57,657 bases of DNA from Bacteroidales bacterium (GTDB lineage: Bacteria; Bacteroidota; Bacteroidia; Bacteroidales; Tenuifilaceae), in contig JAFGDZ010000054.1 in the NCBI GenBank assembly GCA_016931855.1, positions 1 to 57,657 on the forward strand, given 5' to 3'. Of this stretch, positions 1 through 9,031 are shown in pieces (within the stretch, counting starts at the first letter, position 1; each line of letters starts with the position of its first letter). Below the pieces are notes generated by a model. It did not search any database and had not been told where the DNA came from. It saw only the letters and a program-made list of their open reading frames with translations. A program made the translations under genes and the position numbers.

Positions 1-536
1 CGCAGCCAAAGCAATTCACAACCGTTGGCGGTCAGCAACACTTTAGCCGCGTGGTGTTTCCAACTATCTCAAAGATACATTTTGAACCGAGCGTACTGTG
101 CGAGCTCGGCGTAGTTAAAGCAAATCTCAAGTTAAGTTAAATATCCTTTTATTGTATGACTTTTGTGCCTTATTGGCAGCCTTTACTTTGTTGATGTTTG
201 TCTATAATCTCTTAATTATTAGCGTGTAAGCATCTTAATGCCTTGTGTAATTCTTGCCAAGAAGCCTATTTTCCTCTTTTCCCGTACTTACAATACAGTT
301 AAAATGCATTATATAGGATTTTGTGTTTAGGCTAGTTTCTGTAAGCTGCTGAGTTAATTCGCTATCTTTGCTGCTGGGCTTGGTATTACTGTGTAGCGCA
401 AACGATGAGGTAACTTGCAGCATAGTGTTTAATATCAAGCTTTGTGTAAGGTGTCTGCGGGTTGTTTAATTGATTCTAATTATTCGGCGTTTTGTAATTT
501 ACTGATAATTAACAGCTAAATCTCTGTTTAATAAGA
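1..536. other. Left-edge intergenic region with no supported gene
   Basis: No convincing coding sequence is present. The only open frame of note (235-438, minus) has no recognisable domain and an atypical composition. The first 120 bases carry two modules of a repeat that recurs near 56.34-56.42 kb (see the repeat entries). The rest is AT-rich and gives no clear promoter or terminator. The region may be the end of an accessory segment that continues to the left. Confidence 0.5.
84..111. repeat. Stem-loop repeat, copy 1
   Basis: This stretch begins GAACCGAGCGTACTGTG and matches 56344-56371 at 26 of 28 positions. It folds as a hairpin with CCGAGC at 87-92 pairing with GCTCGG at 104-109. In the other copy one C is replaced by T, which keeps a G-U pair, so the stem is preserved. 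A second shared module, containing TCAGCAA followed by an AC-rich tail, lies to its left at about 5-48. The function is unknown. Confidence 0.6.
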
Positions 537-1058
537 ATGATAAGTATTGATATTAGAAGGGTAACGGTTAATGATGTTTTTGCTTTGCAAGCAATTAGTC
601 GGCAAACTTTTCATGAGACTTTCTCATCTCAGAATACGGATGAGGATATGAAAACGTACTTAACTGAGGCGCTATCATGCGAGAAGCTTGCTGCGGAGCT
701 AAGTAGCTCTGGTTCTGAGTTCTACTTTGCCGAGCTGGATGCACAGGTTATTGGTTACCTGAAGCTTAACTTTGGCTTGTCGCAAACAGAAGCGCAGGAT
801 GACGATGCGGTTGAAATTGAGCGGATTTATGTTTTAAAGGCGTTTTTGGGTGTGGGAGTAGGCTCTGTACTTTTTGGTAAGGCAATTCAGGTAGCAAGGC
901 AACGCAATGCGCATTATGTTTGGTTAGGTGTTTGGGAGCATAACCATAGAGCCATTCGGTTTTATAAACGGAATGGTTTTGTGGAGTTTGGTATGCATAC
1001 GTTTAGATTGGGTAGCGACCAGCAAACCGATATAATGATGAGGCTTATTTTGGATTAG
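537..1058 (+). CDS. GNAT family N-acetyltransferase
   Basis: The 173-residue product has the layout of a GCN5-related N-acetyltransferase, which moves an acetyl group from acetyl-CoA to an amine. The acetyl-CoA binding region is seen around residues 90-120, where the strand EIERIYVL is followed by a glycine-rich turn (LGVGVGS) and a helix. The C-terminal motif B region includes NHRAIRFYKRNGFVEFG, typical of the family, and the length is normal. The ATG start is the first in the frame after an AT-rich leader. The gene stands alone, convergent with tonB. The substrate cannot be inferred; RimI-like, antibiotic and polyamine acetyltransferases all share this fold. Confidence 0.85.
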   Translation: MISIDIRRVTVNDVFALQAISRQTFHETFSSQNTDEDMKTYLTEALSCEKLAAELSSSGSEFYFAELDAQVIGYLKLNFGLSQTEAQDDDAVEIERIYVLKAFLGVGVGSVLFGKAIQVARQRNAHYVWLGVWEHNHRAIRFYKRNGFVEFGMHTFRLGSDQQTDIMMRLILD

Positions 1059-1121
1059 CATCTCCATTTCCTGTTACTGCTAGTACATTCTATGCTTGTT
1101 AGTAATAGGCTATAGAATACC

Positions 1122-1943
1122 TTACTTTAGCCTAAACACATAGGTAATAGTTCCTGTTTGGTATGCAGGGGCAGTGGAGCTAACATCAAACTTAGCTTTT
1201 AGGGCTGCATTCTCTGCCGCTTTTAACAAGTCGGAATCTAGCGTGGTAGAGCCTTTAACACCTGGTACCGCTTTGGTTACATTACCTTGCTTATCAACAG
1301 TTACCTGAACAACAACGCTACCCGATTTTTGCTTTGGGTAGTTGGGTAGTGGAAGATTTGATGCTTGCCTACCACCTAGGCTAAAGCTTACGCCATCGCC
1401 AGTACCGCCACCAACAGGGCCACCCTCTCTGTTTTTAGAGTCAACGGAGCCATCGGGTTTGCCTTGGTTGCCAGCAGTACCTGTTACACCCTCGCCAGAG
1501 GTGGTTGTACCGTCGGTTTTCTTTCCTGGAAACATAGCCTTGGGGTTGCTCTCGCGGGGTTTTTCTGTAACAATTTCTTGTTTAGGCTTTTCCTCTGCGG
1601 GTTTAGGCTTTTCCTTTGGCTGCTCGGCAGGCTTTTCCTTTGGTTTGGGCTGTTCCTTCTTTTTTGCAGGAAGGGCTACGGCTTCTTCAAAATCCTGAGT
1701 TAGGGGAGCATCGTTGTTTGGTTGCGCCTGAGTGGGTGCTGCGGAGGCTGCTTGTGGTGCAGCCTCTTGCACGCGTGGTTCTTCCATTCCCATGCCCTGC
1801 TCGCTATTCCCAAAGTTAATTAGAATACCCATTTCGGCAGGTAAGGGGAGGGGTGTAGTAAAGCCAACCAGTAGCAGTAGCGCTACTAATGCTGCGTGTA
1901 CTAGCACCGATCCTATAATTCCTTTGTTTTTTGCTGAAAGCAT
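1122..1943 (-). CDS. tonB: TonB-like energy transducer
   Basis: This 273-residue protein should link the ExbB-ExbD proton channel to outer-membrane TonB-dependent receptors. It has a short basic N-terminus, one membrane helix at about residues 8-28 (VLVHAALVALLLLVGF), a long linker at about 55-140 rich in Pro, Lys, Glu and Ala, a Gly/Ser-rich spacer, and a C-terminal TonB domain from about residue 195 (LPLPNYPKQKSGSVVVQVTV). It ends in the family's final beta strand (TGTITYVFRLK). It is the last gene of an exbB-exbD-tonB run, 14 bases after exbD, so the three are probably co-transcribed. Confidence 0.9.
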   Translation of the reverse strand: MLSAKNKGIIGSVLVHAALVALLLLVGFTTPLPLPAEMGILINFGNSEQGMGMEEPRVQEAAPQAASAAPTQAQPNNDAPLTQDFEEAVALPAKKKEQPKPKEKPAEQPKEKPKPAEEKPKQEIVTEKPRESNPKAMFPGKKTDGTTTSGEGVTGTAGNQGKPDGSVDSKNREGGPVGGGTGDGVSFSLGGRQASNLPLPNYPKQKSGSVVVQVTVDKQGNVTKAVPGVKGSTTLDSDLLKAAENAALKAKFDVSSTAPAYQTGTITYVFRLK

Positions 1944-1957
1944 GGGTATTAAATTTC

Positions 1958-2353
1958 TTATTGTAAGGGTTGTGTGGCAAGAATTAGCTTGTACTTATTG
2001 CTTTGGGCAATGTTCATGATGTTTACTACATTTTCCATTGGAACCGACTTATCTACATGCAGTGCAATGGTAGGCTCTTCTTGTCCGTTTAGCCTTGCTT
2101 GCAGAATCCCTTCAATGTCCTCAAAGGGAACCTGATTGGTTTCTATGTAGTAGTTCAGATCCTTGGTAATGGAAACTGTTGTTATTGCTTTTGCCGATGT
2201 TTGGCTGTTGCTGCGGGGTAGCAGCAGCTTAAGCGCATTGGGATGAATAAGCGTTGATGTAACCATGAAAAACACCAGCAAAAGAAAAACAATGTCGGTC
2301 ATTGACGACATGCTGAAACTTGGATCAACTTTAGAGCGTCTCTTTAGAGCCAT
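1958..2353 (-). CDS. exbD: ExbD/TolR biopolymer transport protein
   Basis: The 131-residue protein has the ExbD/TolR design: a short cytoplasmic N-terminus, one membrane helix at about residues 17-37, and a small periplasmic domain. The helix carries the proton-path aspartate in the motif SMSSMTDIVFLLLVFFMVT. With the upstream ExbB it forms the inner-membrane motor that uses the ion gradient to drive TonB. It lies 20 bases after exbB and 14 before tonB. A TolR role is possible from sequence alone, but the adjacent TonB favours ExbD. Confidence 0.92.
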   Translation of the reverse strand: MALKRRSKVDPSFSMSSMTDIVFLLLVFFMVTSTLIHPNALKLLLPRSNSQTSAKAITTVSITKDLNYYIETNQVPFEDIEGILQARLNGQEEPTIALHVDKSVPMENVVNIMNIAQSNKYKLILATQPLQ

Positions 2354-2373
2354 GTTTTAATGTTTTTCTAGGG

Positions 2374-3066
2374 CTAAGCCACTGGTTCGTTCAATAGATC
2401 CATGAATTCCGTGGTATTGGCTTCCAGTTTGAAAACTACTTTCTCAATTTTTGCTACCAAGTAGTTGTATCCAAAGTATGCAGCAATACCAACTATAAGA
2501 CCTGCAACTGTGGTAACCATTGCGGTATAAATACCATTAGATAGTAGCCCAACATCGATATTGTTCCCTGCCATAGACATGTCGTAGAAAGCCCTAATCA
2601 TACCAATAACGGTACCAAGGAAACCAATCATAGGAGCGCCACCAGCAATGGTTGCAAGCGTAGGAAGGCTTTCCTCTAGTTTAGATATCTCTAGGTTGCC
2701 TACATTTTCAACCGCTTGGTTTACATCGGTTAGGGGGCGGCCAATGCGTTGAATTCCCTTCTCAATCATTCTTGAAACGGGGCTTTCGTTGGAGCGGCAA
2801 AGGGCAAGGGCTGCTTCAATTTTATCCTCGTGAATGTACTCTTTAATGCGGTTCATGAAATTTTCATCGGTACGCGATGCCTTTTTTATGGCCCAGAACC
2901 GTTCAAAGAAAATGTAAACTGCAATAACCCAGAGTAGGAGTAACGGAATCATAATCCATCCACCCTTCATGGCTAATTGCCAAAAGTTCATTTTTAGTTC
3001 GTCTGGTTGGTTTGCCAGAGCTTGAGCAGCTACGTCGATCTGCTGTAGGATTAGAAGTGCGTTCAT
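2374..3066 (-). CDS. exbB: ExbB/TolQ/MotA proton channel protein
   Basis: The 230-residue membrane protein matches the MotA/TolQ/ExbB channel family. It has a membrane helix near residues 35-55 (GWIMIPLLLLWVIAVYIFF), a cytoplasmic loop, and two further helices from about 140. The family hallmark is the stretch APMIGFLGTVIGMIRAF, followed by a second helix with GIYTAMVTTVAGLIVGI. It is the first gene of the exbB-exbD-tonB operon. The hydrophobic N-terminal extension before the first helix is common in Bacteroidota ExbB proteins. Confidence 0.93.
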   Translation of the reverse strand: MNALLILQQIDVAAQALANQPDELKMNFWQLAMKGGWIMIPLLLLWVIAVYIFFERFWAIKKASRTDENFMNRIKEYIHEDKIEAALALCRSNESPVSRMIEKGIQRIGRPLTDVNQAVENVGNLEISKLEESLPTLATIAGGAPMIGFLGTVIGMIRAFYDMSMAGNNIDVGLLSNGIYTAMVTTVAGLIVGIAAYFGYNYLVAKIEKVVFKLEANTTEFMDLLNEPVA

Positions 3067-3120
3067 CTATTCTGTTTGTTTAAGGCCGAAAATTAGTAAA
3101 AAAACGTGAAAGCCGTTGGC

Positions 3121-6100
3121 TTATTGTTTGGGTTGTGCTTCAATTTTTGGTGGTACAAGGTAAACGGTTGAAGTACTGTCTTGTTCTACATAGTTATCAT
3201 TTTTCTTTCGTTTGGGCTTAAAGTTCTCCTTAAATCGTTGCACTAAATCTTCAAAGTTATTAAACTCCTCGCGGAACATAATACCTGCGCCTGTTGTGTA
3301 TGGCGCTAGCTCGCTAAATACCATGTTATCGTTGGATCGGGCAAATGCTTTTAGGCGTAGCTTTCCGGACTCGGTAATTTTCACATCAACGTTAAAGTCG
3401 CCTGCTATTGCGCTGTTGGAGTTACGCGCCCCCATGTCAACGTTACCGTTTATTGTAACCCTGTCGTTAAGTAGCTGGGTTGAAACGGCAAGTTCTAGCT
3501 CGTCGGAGTTAACCTTGCTCTCCGATGCGGGGTCGCCTGGGCGGTAGTTTACGCCAATGTCAACGGCATCGCTCCACTGCGATAGCCAGTTGCTAAGCTG
3601 GTTGGATAGCAGCTCGCTTGCCGTGTTGTATATTCCTTGGCTAAACCCGCTGTTACTGCCGCTTGACTGCGCTTGTGGGTCTGATGCTGCCACTAGCGAT
3701 GGGTCGGCAATAAAGCTGTTGATAACCAGGAGTGAGAGGAACTGGCGGCTCATTTTATCGTCGGTGTTAAGGGCATTGGCCACCATGGCCTTGGTGTCGC
3801 TATCGGCAGTTGGGACCTCTATGTTAAAGCCTATGCTGGGTTCCATTAGCTTGCCGTTTAGCAGGATTTGGCAGTCAACTGGAACACGGCGCTGGTACTT
3901 CTCTATGTTTTGCTGGTCTAGCGCCAGCTGCTCTAGTGATGTTTTAACCTTGTAAACGGCGGTAATATCCATGTTGGCATCGGTAGGCTCGCCGCTCCAC
4001 GATATTTTGCTGCCCTGTGTAATGCTAAACTTTTTGTTTATAACGCCCTGTAGGGTGAAAAGGTAGTCTCCTTTTTCAATAACGTAATCGCCAAACATCT
4101 TGAACTTATTCTCGTTGGGATTCACCTCCATTTTTAGGTTTCCAGAGCCGTTTGCTTTAATAATATCGCCTAGCTTTTTATCAATAATTATTTGTGCTTG
4201 TGCTGCAGGTGTAACCTCAAGGTCAAAGGTTAGCGCTAGGTTGCTTTTTTTCTCATCATCAAAAGAGAGGTTTTCTTGTATGTAGATATCGTCGGGGTTA
4301 TTGCTGGCAAAGGTTAGGAAGTTGCTCTCGGTTACGTTCCCTCCTTCGGGTAGCGGCAAGTAGAATGAGGTGTTGTTCTCCGTTTTAACGCTAATGGCCA
4401 TGTTAATGTTGTTGGGTGAGCCCGTTATGCTTACTAACCCCGATGCGTAAACGGTGCCATAGAAAAGGTCGTTGTCCTTTTCGGTTGTGTTCATGCACTG
4501 GAAGTTGTTGGGGCGGATATCGAGGTTTAGGTTGATGTCCTTGAAGTACTTGGTGGTAATTTCCCCGTTTACAGTGGCGTTCCTATTAAAAACGTCTTTA
4601 ATTGTAAAGTTATCGAGCGCTATATTGCTGTTTGCAATGGCTACCTTATCGGTAAAGGTGTATGTGGTATTCAAAAAATCAACAGTAATTTTCCCATTAT
4701 TAAGGAATGCTAACCCGTTGATATTTGGCTTGCTGGTAAACCCGTTTACCTTTAGCTTGCTGGTTAACGTGCCACTAAGGTTTGATGCGTTTCCCTGCAA
4801 AAGTGGCTCTACGTATTTTAGTGGTAGGTTTTGGATGTCAACATCAACATCAATGGCTTGCGTCTCGGTATAGATATCGCCCTTTGCTATAAGGTTTAGC
4901 GTGTCGTTTCGGTAGTTTGTGGCGTTTAGCGATAGCTTTTTCTCCTGGTTAAACCAGCGCGATTCAAAGTGAAAGTCGCCAAAGGGGAGGTTGTTTACGG
5001 CTAGGGCGTCAATCTCTACATCTGCAAAGAAAATGGGGCTTTTGTATATGTTGGTTACGTTGGCATAGCCGTTTATATTTCCGTCGAGGCTGTATCCCTG
5101 TTTTGCCAAATAGAAGTTGATGTTGGATACATCAATGTTTTTGAGGTTCACCTTAAGCGTATCTGTTGTGCTGTTTGATATGATTCCCGATATGTTTAGG
5201 TGCTGATTCTTGTTGTTTATGGAGAACTGGTTAATAACAATTTTGCCAGTATCAATTTTAACGCTGCTTGGTGCAAGGTTCCAAGTAGTGTCGTTTAGCG
5301 TGAGCTCCGATGGGGTAAAGCTAACTATTGCAATGCGTGCAGAGTCTGTTGGCTGCTTGCTAAAATCGGTTAGGGCAATAATTTCGCCAAAGTTTTTAAT
5401 GGAGTGCTTATTGTCCCACGACAGGGCAACCTTAACCTTATTGTTTTCTGCGCTACTTATAATAGCAATGTTCTTAATTTTTGTACCACCCAAGTCAATC
5501 TCGGGGCTGGTTATGCTTGCGTTAAAAATGGAGTCGTGGGTTTGCCCATCAATGGTAATATCTTTAAAAATGTTCTCGTCAATTTTGGCCTCGGGAATCT
5601 TTACCTTAAGATTTAGCGTCTGCAAATCGGGGTTGTATATGCCAAAAACACTTGTGTTCTCGGCAATCGATAGGTTTGGCGCAAGTACGTTAAACAGCTT
5701 TTGTGTTTTTTTTAGCCTAAACTTAATAATGTAATCGTTAAACTCGGGATTCTCAACGCCAGTGCCTGCTATTACGGGTTTTAGTCCGGTTTTGCTAAGG
5801 GCAGGAACGTAAAGGAACATTAGCTGCTCAAGGCTTGTATATATGTTGGCGTAGTTGTACTTTCCTCTAAGCTCACCTTCGGCAAATTCACTTTTAAAGG
5901 CTATGCGTTTGCTGTCCTCTGTGTTTTCGGCATTTACGGTAATGTTTGATATTTTAAACTCGCCGTTTTGGTTTCGGTAAAAGGAGTTAACCACCTTAAT
6001 TTCTCCGCGGCTATTGTCTAGGTTGCTACCCGTAAACTTTGCGGTGAGCAGGAACGATGCTTCCGATATGCTATCGGCCTTATTTAGGTTGAGCGCCACA

Positions 6101-7608
6101 AGGTTTATTTTGGGCACAAAGGCCGAGAAGTCGTAAACGGGAATGGAGTCGGTAAAGTTTAGCGTACCCATAAAGTTTAGCTTGCAGTTGGGGTCGTCTA
6201 GGAATACCGAGCCGGTGTAGGTTCTGTTGTTGATATTGCCCGAAGCCTTAATGTTTCTATACTGGTAGCCGTTGGCCTCAAGCTTTTTAATAAGCACATC
6301 GGTAAAAGCGTTCACGCTACTTTTCATGTCGGTTTTACCCTTAATGGTGGCGTTAAGGCTTGTTTTGCCCAGTAGGTTGCTGTTGGTTAGGAGCCCAATG
6401 TCAAGGTTTTGGGTTGATACGTTTCCGTTTAAATCAATTTGGTTGCTGTTGTCGGGCTTAATGGATATGTCCATAGATATTTGCCCAATGGCAGAGGTTA
6501 TGGTACCGTACGCCACAAAGTTGTTTATGTAACCCGTAAAGCTGCCTATGTAGGTAACTTTTTTTAGCGTTTTAAGCTGTTCGGGAACTACAATTAGGGG
6601 CTTGTTGCTCTTTGTGTAGCGAATAAAGTTAAGGTCGCTGGTGTAGGTGGAAAGCTCTTTAACATCAACAAAAAGTATTGTTTGCTCAATGTTAGGTAAA
6701 CCGGTCATGCTAAAGTTTGTTACAAACTTTGTTAGCTGTCCAGTTTCAACGGTAACATTGCGGCCCCTTAAATCGGAAATGGTGCCCTTAAATTTTCCGC
6801 TCACGTTTGCCGTTACGCTGTACTTAGCCAGCTCGCTGGCAAAATAGGAGAGCGTTTTTGTTGATATTTTTGATTTGGCGATATTGGCGTTGAGCTTAAC
6901 CTGCTCGGTAAATCCGCTAAGCTTATCATATCCGTTGTAGGAGAAGTGTAGGTCGGGCATCTGAACCTGGCTGTCGTTGGTTACAATCCTTAGCTTGTTA
7001 AAGTGCATGTGATGCTTGCTAATGCTAAAGTTGGCCCGTAAACGATTAACCCGTAATCCGCTTTTCTCGGTAAAGTTAATGTCGTTTATGGTCATCGTTA
7101 TTGTATCGCCCGCAATGCTGAGGTTTTTAACATCGAGGTTAAGCTGGGTTAGCTCCATGTCCTGAAAGTTAACGCCAGAGCTCTTGGGCTGCGCATTGGC
7201 GTTGAACAGCTTGAATGTTGAGTTTAGGATGCTAACATTCCTAAAGTCGAGGCTAAAGGGGTTGTCCGATTTTTTTGTGGTATCGCCCTGGGGAATATTG
7301 TCAATCAGGGCGGTTAGGTTCATAACTCCCAACGAGTCGGTTGCAAAGTTTATGTAGGCATTATCAATTACCACAGTGTGGAATCGTAGCAAATTCTCCC
7401 CAATGCCAAACTTTATTATCGAAGCAGCAATTGACTCCGCTGCAAGCAGCGTATCCTTGTGCTGATCCTTAACAAGAACATCTTTAAGTACAATGCTGCT
7501 AAAGAGCTTGTAATCAACCTTACCTATTTGAATCTCTGCATTTAACGTAGTGGAGAGCGTTTTGGAAACTTTTGCTACTAGCCAGGTTTGGACAAAAGCA
7601 TTCTGCAC
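3121..7608 (-). CDS. tamB: TamB-like translocation/assembly module protein (start uncertain)
   Basis: This very long protein (at least 1495 residues) has the composition of the TamB/AsmA-like family, which forms a lipid- or protein-conducting beta groove between inner and outer membranes. It is built from repetitive beta strands rich in Asn, Ser, Thr, Asp and Leu, and the last 400 residues are the conserved TamB C-terminal domain (region GDYLFTLQGVINKKF onward, with LLSNQLSNWLSQW). The coordinates start at a GTG, but the frame stays open upstream to a stop at 7756-7758 and encodes a membrane anchor (LFGGLIALLLIPTIIWLGV) directly before that GTG. The native protein therefore almost certainly starts further upstream. 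No in-frame ATG, GTG or TTG exists there, so a rare ATT/ATC start or a base error is implied. It is divergent from tsaD. Confidence 0.88.
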   Translation of the reverse strand: MQNAFVQTWLVAKVSKTLSTTLNAEIQIGKVDYKLFSSIVLKDVLVKDQHKDTLLAAESIAASIIKFGIGENLLRFHTVVIDNAYINFATDSLGVMNLTALIDNIPQGDTTKKSDNPFSLDFRNVSILNSTFKLFNANAQPKSSGVNFQDMELTQLNLDVKNLSIAGDTITMTINDINFTEKSGLRVNRLRANFSISKHHMHFNKLRIVTNDSQVQMPDLHFSYNGYDKLSGFTEQVKLNANIAKSKISTKTLSYFASELAKYSVTANVSGKFKGTISDLRGRNVTVETGQLTKFVTNFSMTGLPNIEQTILFVDVKELSTYTSDLNFIRYTKSNKPLIVVPEQLKTLKKVTYIGSFTGYINNFVAYGTITSAIGQISMDISIKPDNSNQIDLNGNVSTQNLDIGLLTNSNLLGKTSLNATIKGKTDMKSSVNAFTDVLIKKLEANGYQYRNIKASGNINNRTYTGSVFLDDPNCKLNFMGTLNFTDSIPVYDFSAFVPKINLVALNLNKADSISEASFLLTAKFTGSNLDNSRGEIKVVNSFYRNQNGEFKISNITVNAENTEDSKRIAFKSEFAEGELRGKYNYANIYTSLEQLMFLYVPALSKTGLKPVIAGTGVENPEFNDYIIKFRLKKTQKLFNVLAPNLSIAENTSVFGIYNPDLQTLNLKVKIPEAKIDENIFKDITIDGQTHDSIFNASITSPEIDLGGTKIKNIAIISSAENNKVKVALSWDNKHSIKNFGEIIALTDFSKQPTDSARIAIVSFTPSELTLNDTTWNLAPSSVKIDTGKIVINQFSINNKNQHLNISGIISNSTTDTLKVNLKNIDVSNINFYLAKQGYSLDGNINGYANVTNIYKSPIFFADVEIDALAVNNLPFGDFHFESRWFNQEKKLSLNATNYRNDTLNLIAKGDIYTETQAIDVDVDIQNLPLKYVEPLLQGNASNLSGTLTSKLKVNGFTSKPNINGLAFLNNGKITVDFLNTTYTFTDKVAIANSNIALDNFTIKDVFNRNATVNGEITTKYFKDINLNLDIRPNNFQCMNTTEKDNDLFYGTVYASGLVSITGSPNNINMAISVKTENNTSFYLPLPEGGNVTESNFLTFASNNPDDIYIQENLSFDDEKKSNLALTFDLEVTPAAQAQIIIDKKLGDIIKANGSGNLKMEVNPNENKFKMFGDYVIEKGDYLFTLQGVINKKFSITQGSKISWSGEPTDANMDITAVYKVKTSLEQLALDQQNIEKYQRRVPVDCQILLNGKLMEPSIGFNIEVPTADSDTKAMVANALNTDDKMSRQFLSLLVINSFIADPSLVAASDPQAQSSGSNSGFSQGIYNTASELLSNQLSNWLSQWSDAVDIGVNYRPGDPASESKVNSDELELAVSTQLLNDRVTINGNVDMGARNSNSAIAGDFNVDVKITESGKLRLKAFARSNDNMVFSELAPYTTGAGIMFREEFNNFEDLVQRFKENFKPKRKKNDNYVEQDSTSTVYLVPPKIEAQPKQ

Positions 7609-7873
7609 TCCAAGCCAAATAATGGTTGGAATTAGGAGTAGGGCAATTAGCCCTCCAAAAAGTATTTTTGCTAATTTTTTGATACTTTTGTCGCCTTTTG
7701 AAATGGGTTGAACCTTTGCTGCATAAACTATACCAAATGTAATAAATAAGAGGTATTAGGGTAAGTATATGCAACGAAACTCTTGATCGACCGAAAATAA
7801 CAAAAAAATCAACCGTCTATAACGAATTAGGCTGTTATAATAAGCTAATTTGGCTAGATAAAACTTTTGTGCT

Positions 7874-8890
7874 ATGAGCGTAACAATATTAGGGATTGAG
7901 TCTTCGTGCGACGATACTTCTGCTTCGGTTATTCGCGATGGGTATTTGCTGTCGAATCTAATTAGTAATCAGGATGTTCACAAGGCTTATGGTGGTGTGG
8001 TTCCCGAGCTAGCCTCAAGGGCTCATCAGGCCAATATTATTCCAGTTGTTGATAAGGCGCTTAAGGATGCGGGTATTTCCAAGGACGAGATTGATGCCGT
8101 AGCGTTTACACGTGGGCCTGGGTTGCTGGGCTCATTACTTGTTGGGGCGTCGTTTGCCAAGGGGTTTGCGTTGGCTCGCAAAATCCCTTTGGTGGAGGTA
8201 AACCACCTTTACGGGCACATTCTAGCCCATTTTATTAAGGTTGATGAGGGTAGTAAGCATCCCGCGTTTCCTTTTTTATGCCTACTGGTTTCGGGGGGGC
8301 ACACCCAGCTGGTTGTTGTACGCGATTATTTAGAAATGGAGATTGTGGGACAAACCATTGATGATGCAGCGGGCGAAGCTTTTGATAAGTGTGCAAAGGT
8401 TATGGATTTACCCTATCCTGGAGGCCCTGTAATTGATAAGCTGGCAGCTCAGGGGAATCCTAATGCATTTACGTTTGCAAAGCCCCGAATTGCTGGGTAC
8501 GATTATAGCTTTAGCGGGTTAAAAACTAGCTTTTTGTACTTCTTACGCGATAATATACAGTCCGATCCCCATTTTATAGAGAATAGTAAGGCCGATTTGT
8601 GCGCCTCTCTACAGCAAACTATTGTTGATATTTTGCTTAGTAAGGTGCAAACCGTTGCTAAGGATATGGGGATTAAAGAGGTTGCTATTGCTGGGGGCGT
8701 ATCGGCCAACAGCGGTTTGCGTAGCGCGTTAACGGCTCTGGGACAAAAGAAGGGGTGGAACGTTTACATTCCTGCCTTTAAGTTTACTACCGATAATGCC
8801 GCAATGATTGCCATTACTGGATACTACAAATACCTACGGGGAGAGTTTGCCTCGCACGATTTGCCACCCTTGGCGCGAATGCCGTTTTAG
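7874..8890 (+). CDS. tsaD: tRNA N6-adenosine threonylcarbamoyltransferase
   Basis: TsaD (also called Gcp or YgjD) transfers threonylcarbamoyl from TC-AMP to A37 of ANN-decoding tRNAs, acting with TsaB and TsaE, which are not in this window. The 338-residue length is normal. The N-terminus ILGIESSCDDTS is the ATPase-fold phosphate loop. The metal-binding HxxxH is in NHLYGHILAH at about residues 112-121. FLCLLVSGGHTQLVVV and IAGGVSANSGLR are family signatures. The ATG start fits the conserved N-terminus. The gene stands alone, transcribed away from tamB. It is universal, with nothing unusual in sequence. Confidence 0.97.
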   Translation: MSVTILGIESSCDDTSASVIRDGYLLSNLISNQDVHKAYGGVVPELASRAHQANIIPVVDKALKDAGISKDEIDAVAFTRGPGLLGSLLVGASFAKGFALARKIPLVEVNHLYGHILAHFIKVDEGSKHPAFPFLCLLVSGGHTQLVVVRDYLEMEIVGQTIDDAAGEAFDKCAKVMDLPYPGGPVIDKLAAQGNPNAFTFAKPRIAGYDYSFSGLKTSFLYFLRDNIQSDPHFIENSKADLCASLQQTIVDILLSKVQTVAKDMGIKEVAIAGGVSANSGLRSALTALGQKKGWNVYIPAFKFTTDNAAMIAITGYYKYLRGEFASHDLPPLARMPF

Positions 8891-8894
8891 ATGA

Positions 8895-9020
8895 GAATCG
8901 TGAGACGTGAGATGAGTACAAAACACCAGTAACAAAACACCCTCCTACAGCGTAACCAGTAACCCGTCACTTGTAACAATGCAATAGAGACGCTAGATGC
9001 TAGAGGTGAGATGTGAGACG
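8895..9020 (-). repeat. Dispersed intergenic repeat, copy A (inverted)
   Basis: The gap between tsaD and the histidine kinase is almost filled by this element. Its core at 8952-8977 reads, on the minus strand, GTTACAAGTGACGGGTTAC and then TGGTTAC, identical over 26 bases to copy C at 14738-14763. On both sides are words such as GTGAGACGTGAGATG and TAGCGTCTCTATTG that also flank the other copies. It has no coding potential. See copies B (12001-12112), C (14655-14816) and D (56225-56330). Confidence 0.7.
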
Positions 9021-9031
9021 AACACCAACAA

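Noticed and set aside
235-438. 67-codon open frame on the minus strand near the left edge
   Set aside because: No domain, no promoter, low-complexity Ser/Thr/Asn composition and no neighbour context; most likely chance.
3212-6847. Many open frames of 60-174 codons on the plus strand inside tamB
   Set aside because: They are antisense to a well-supported long gene, with Ser/Leu-rich compositions typical of shadow frames.
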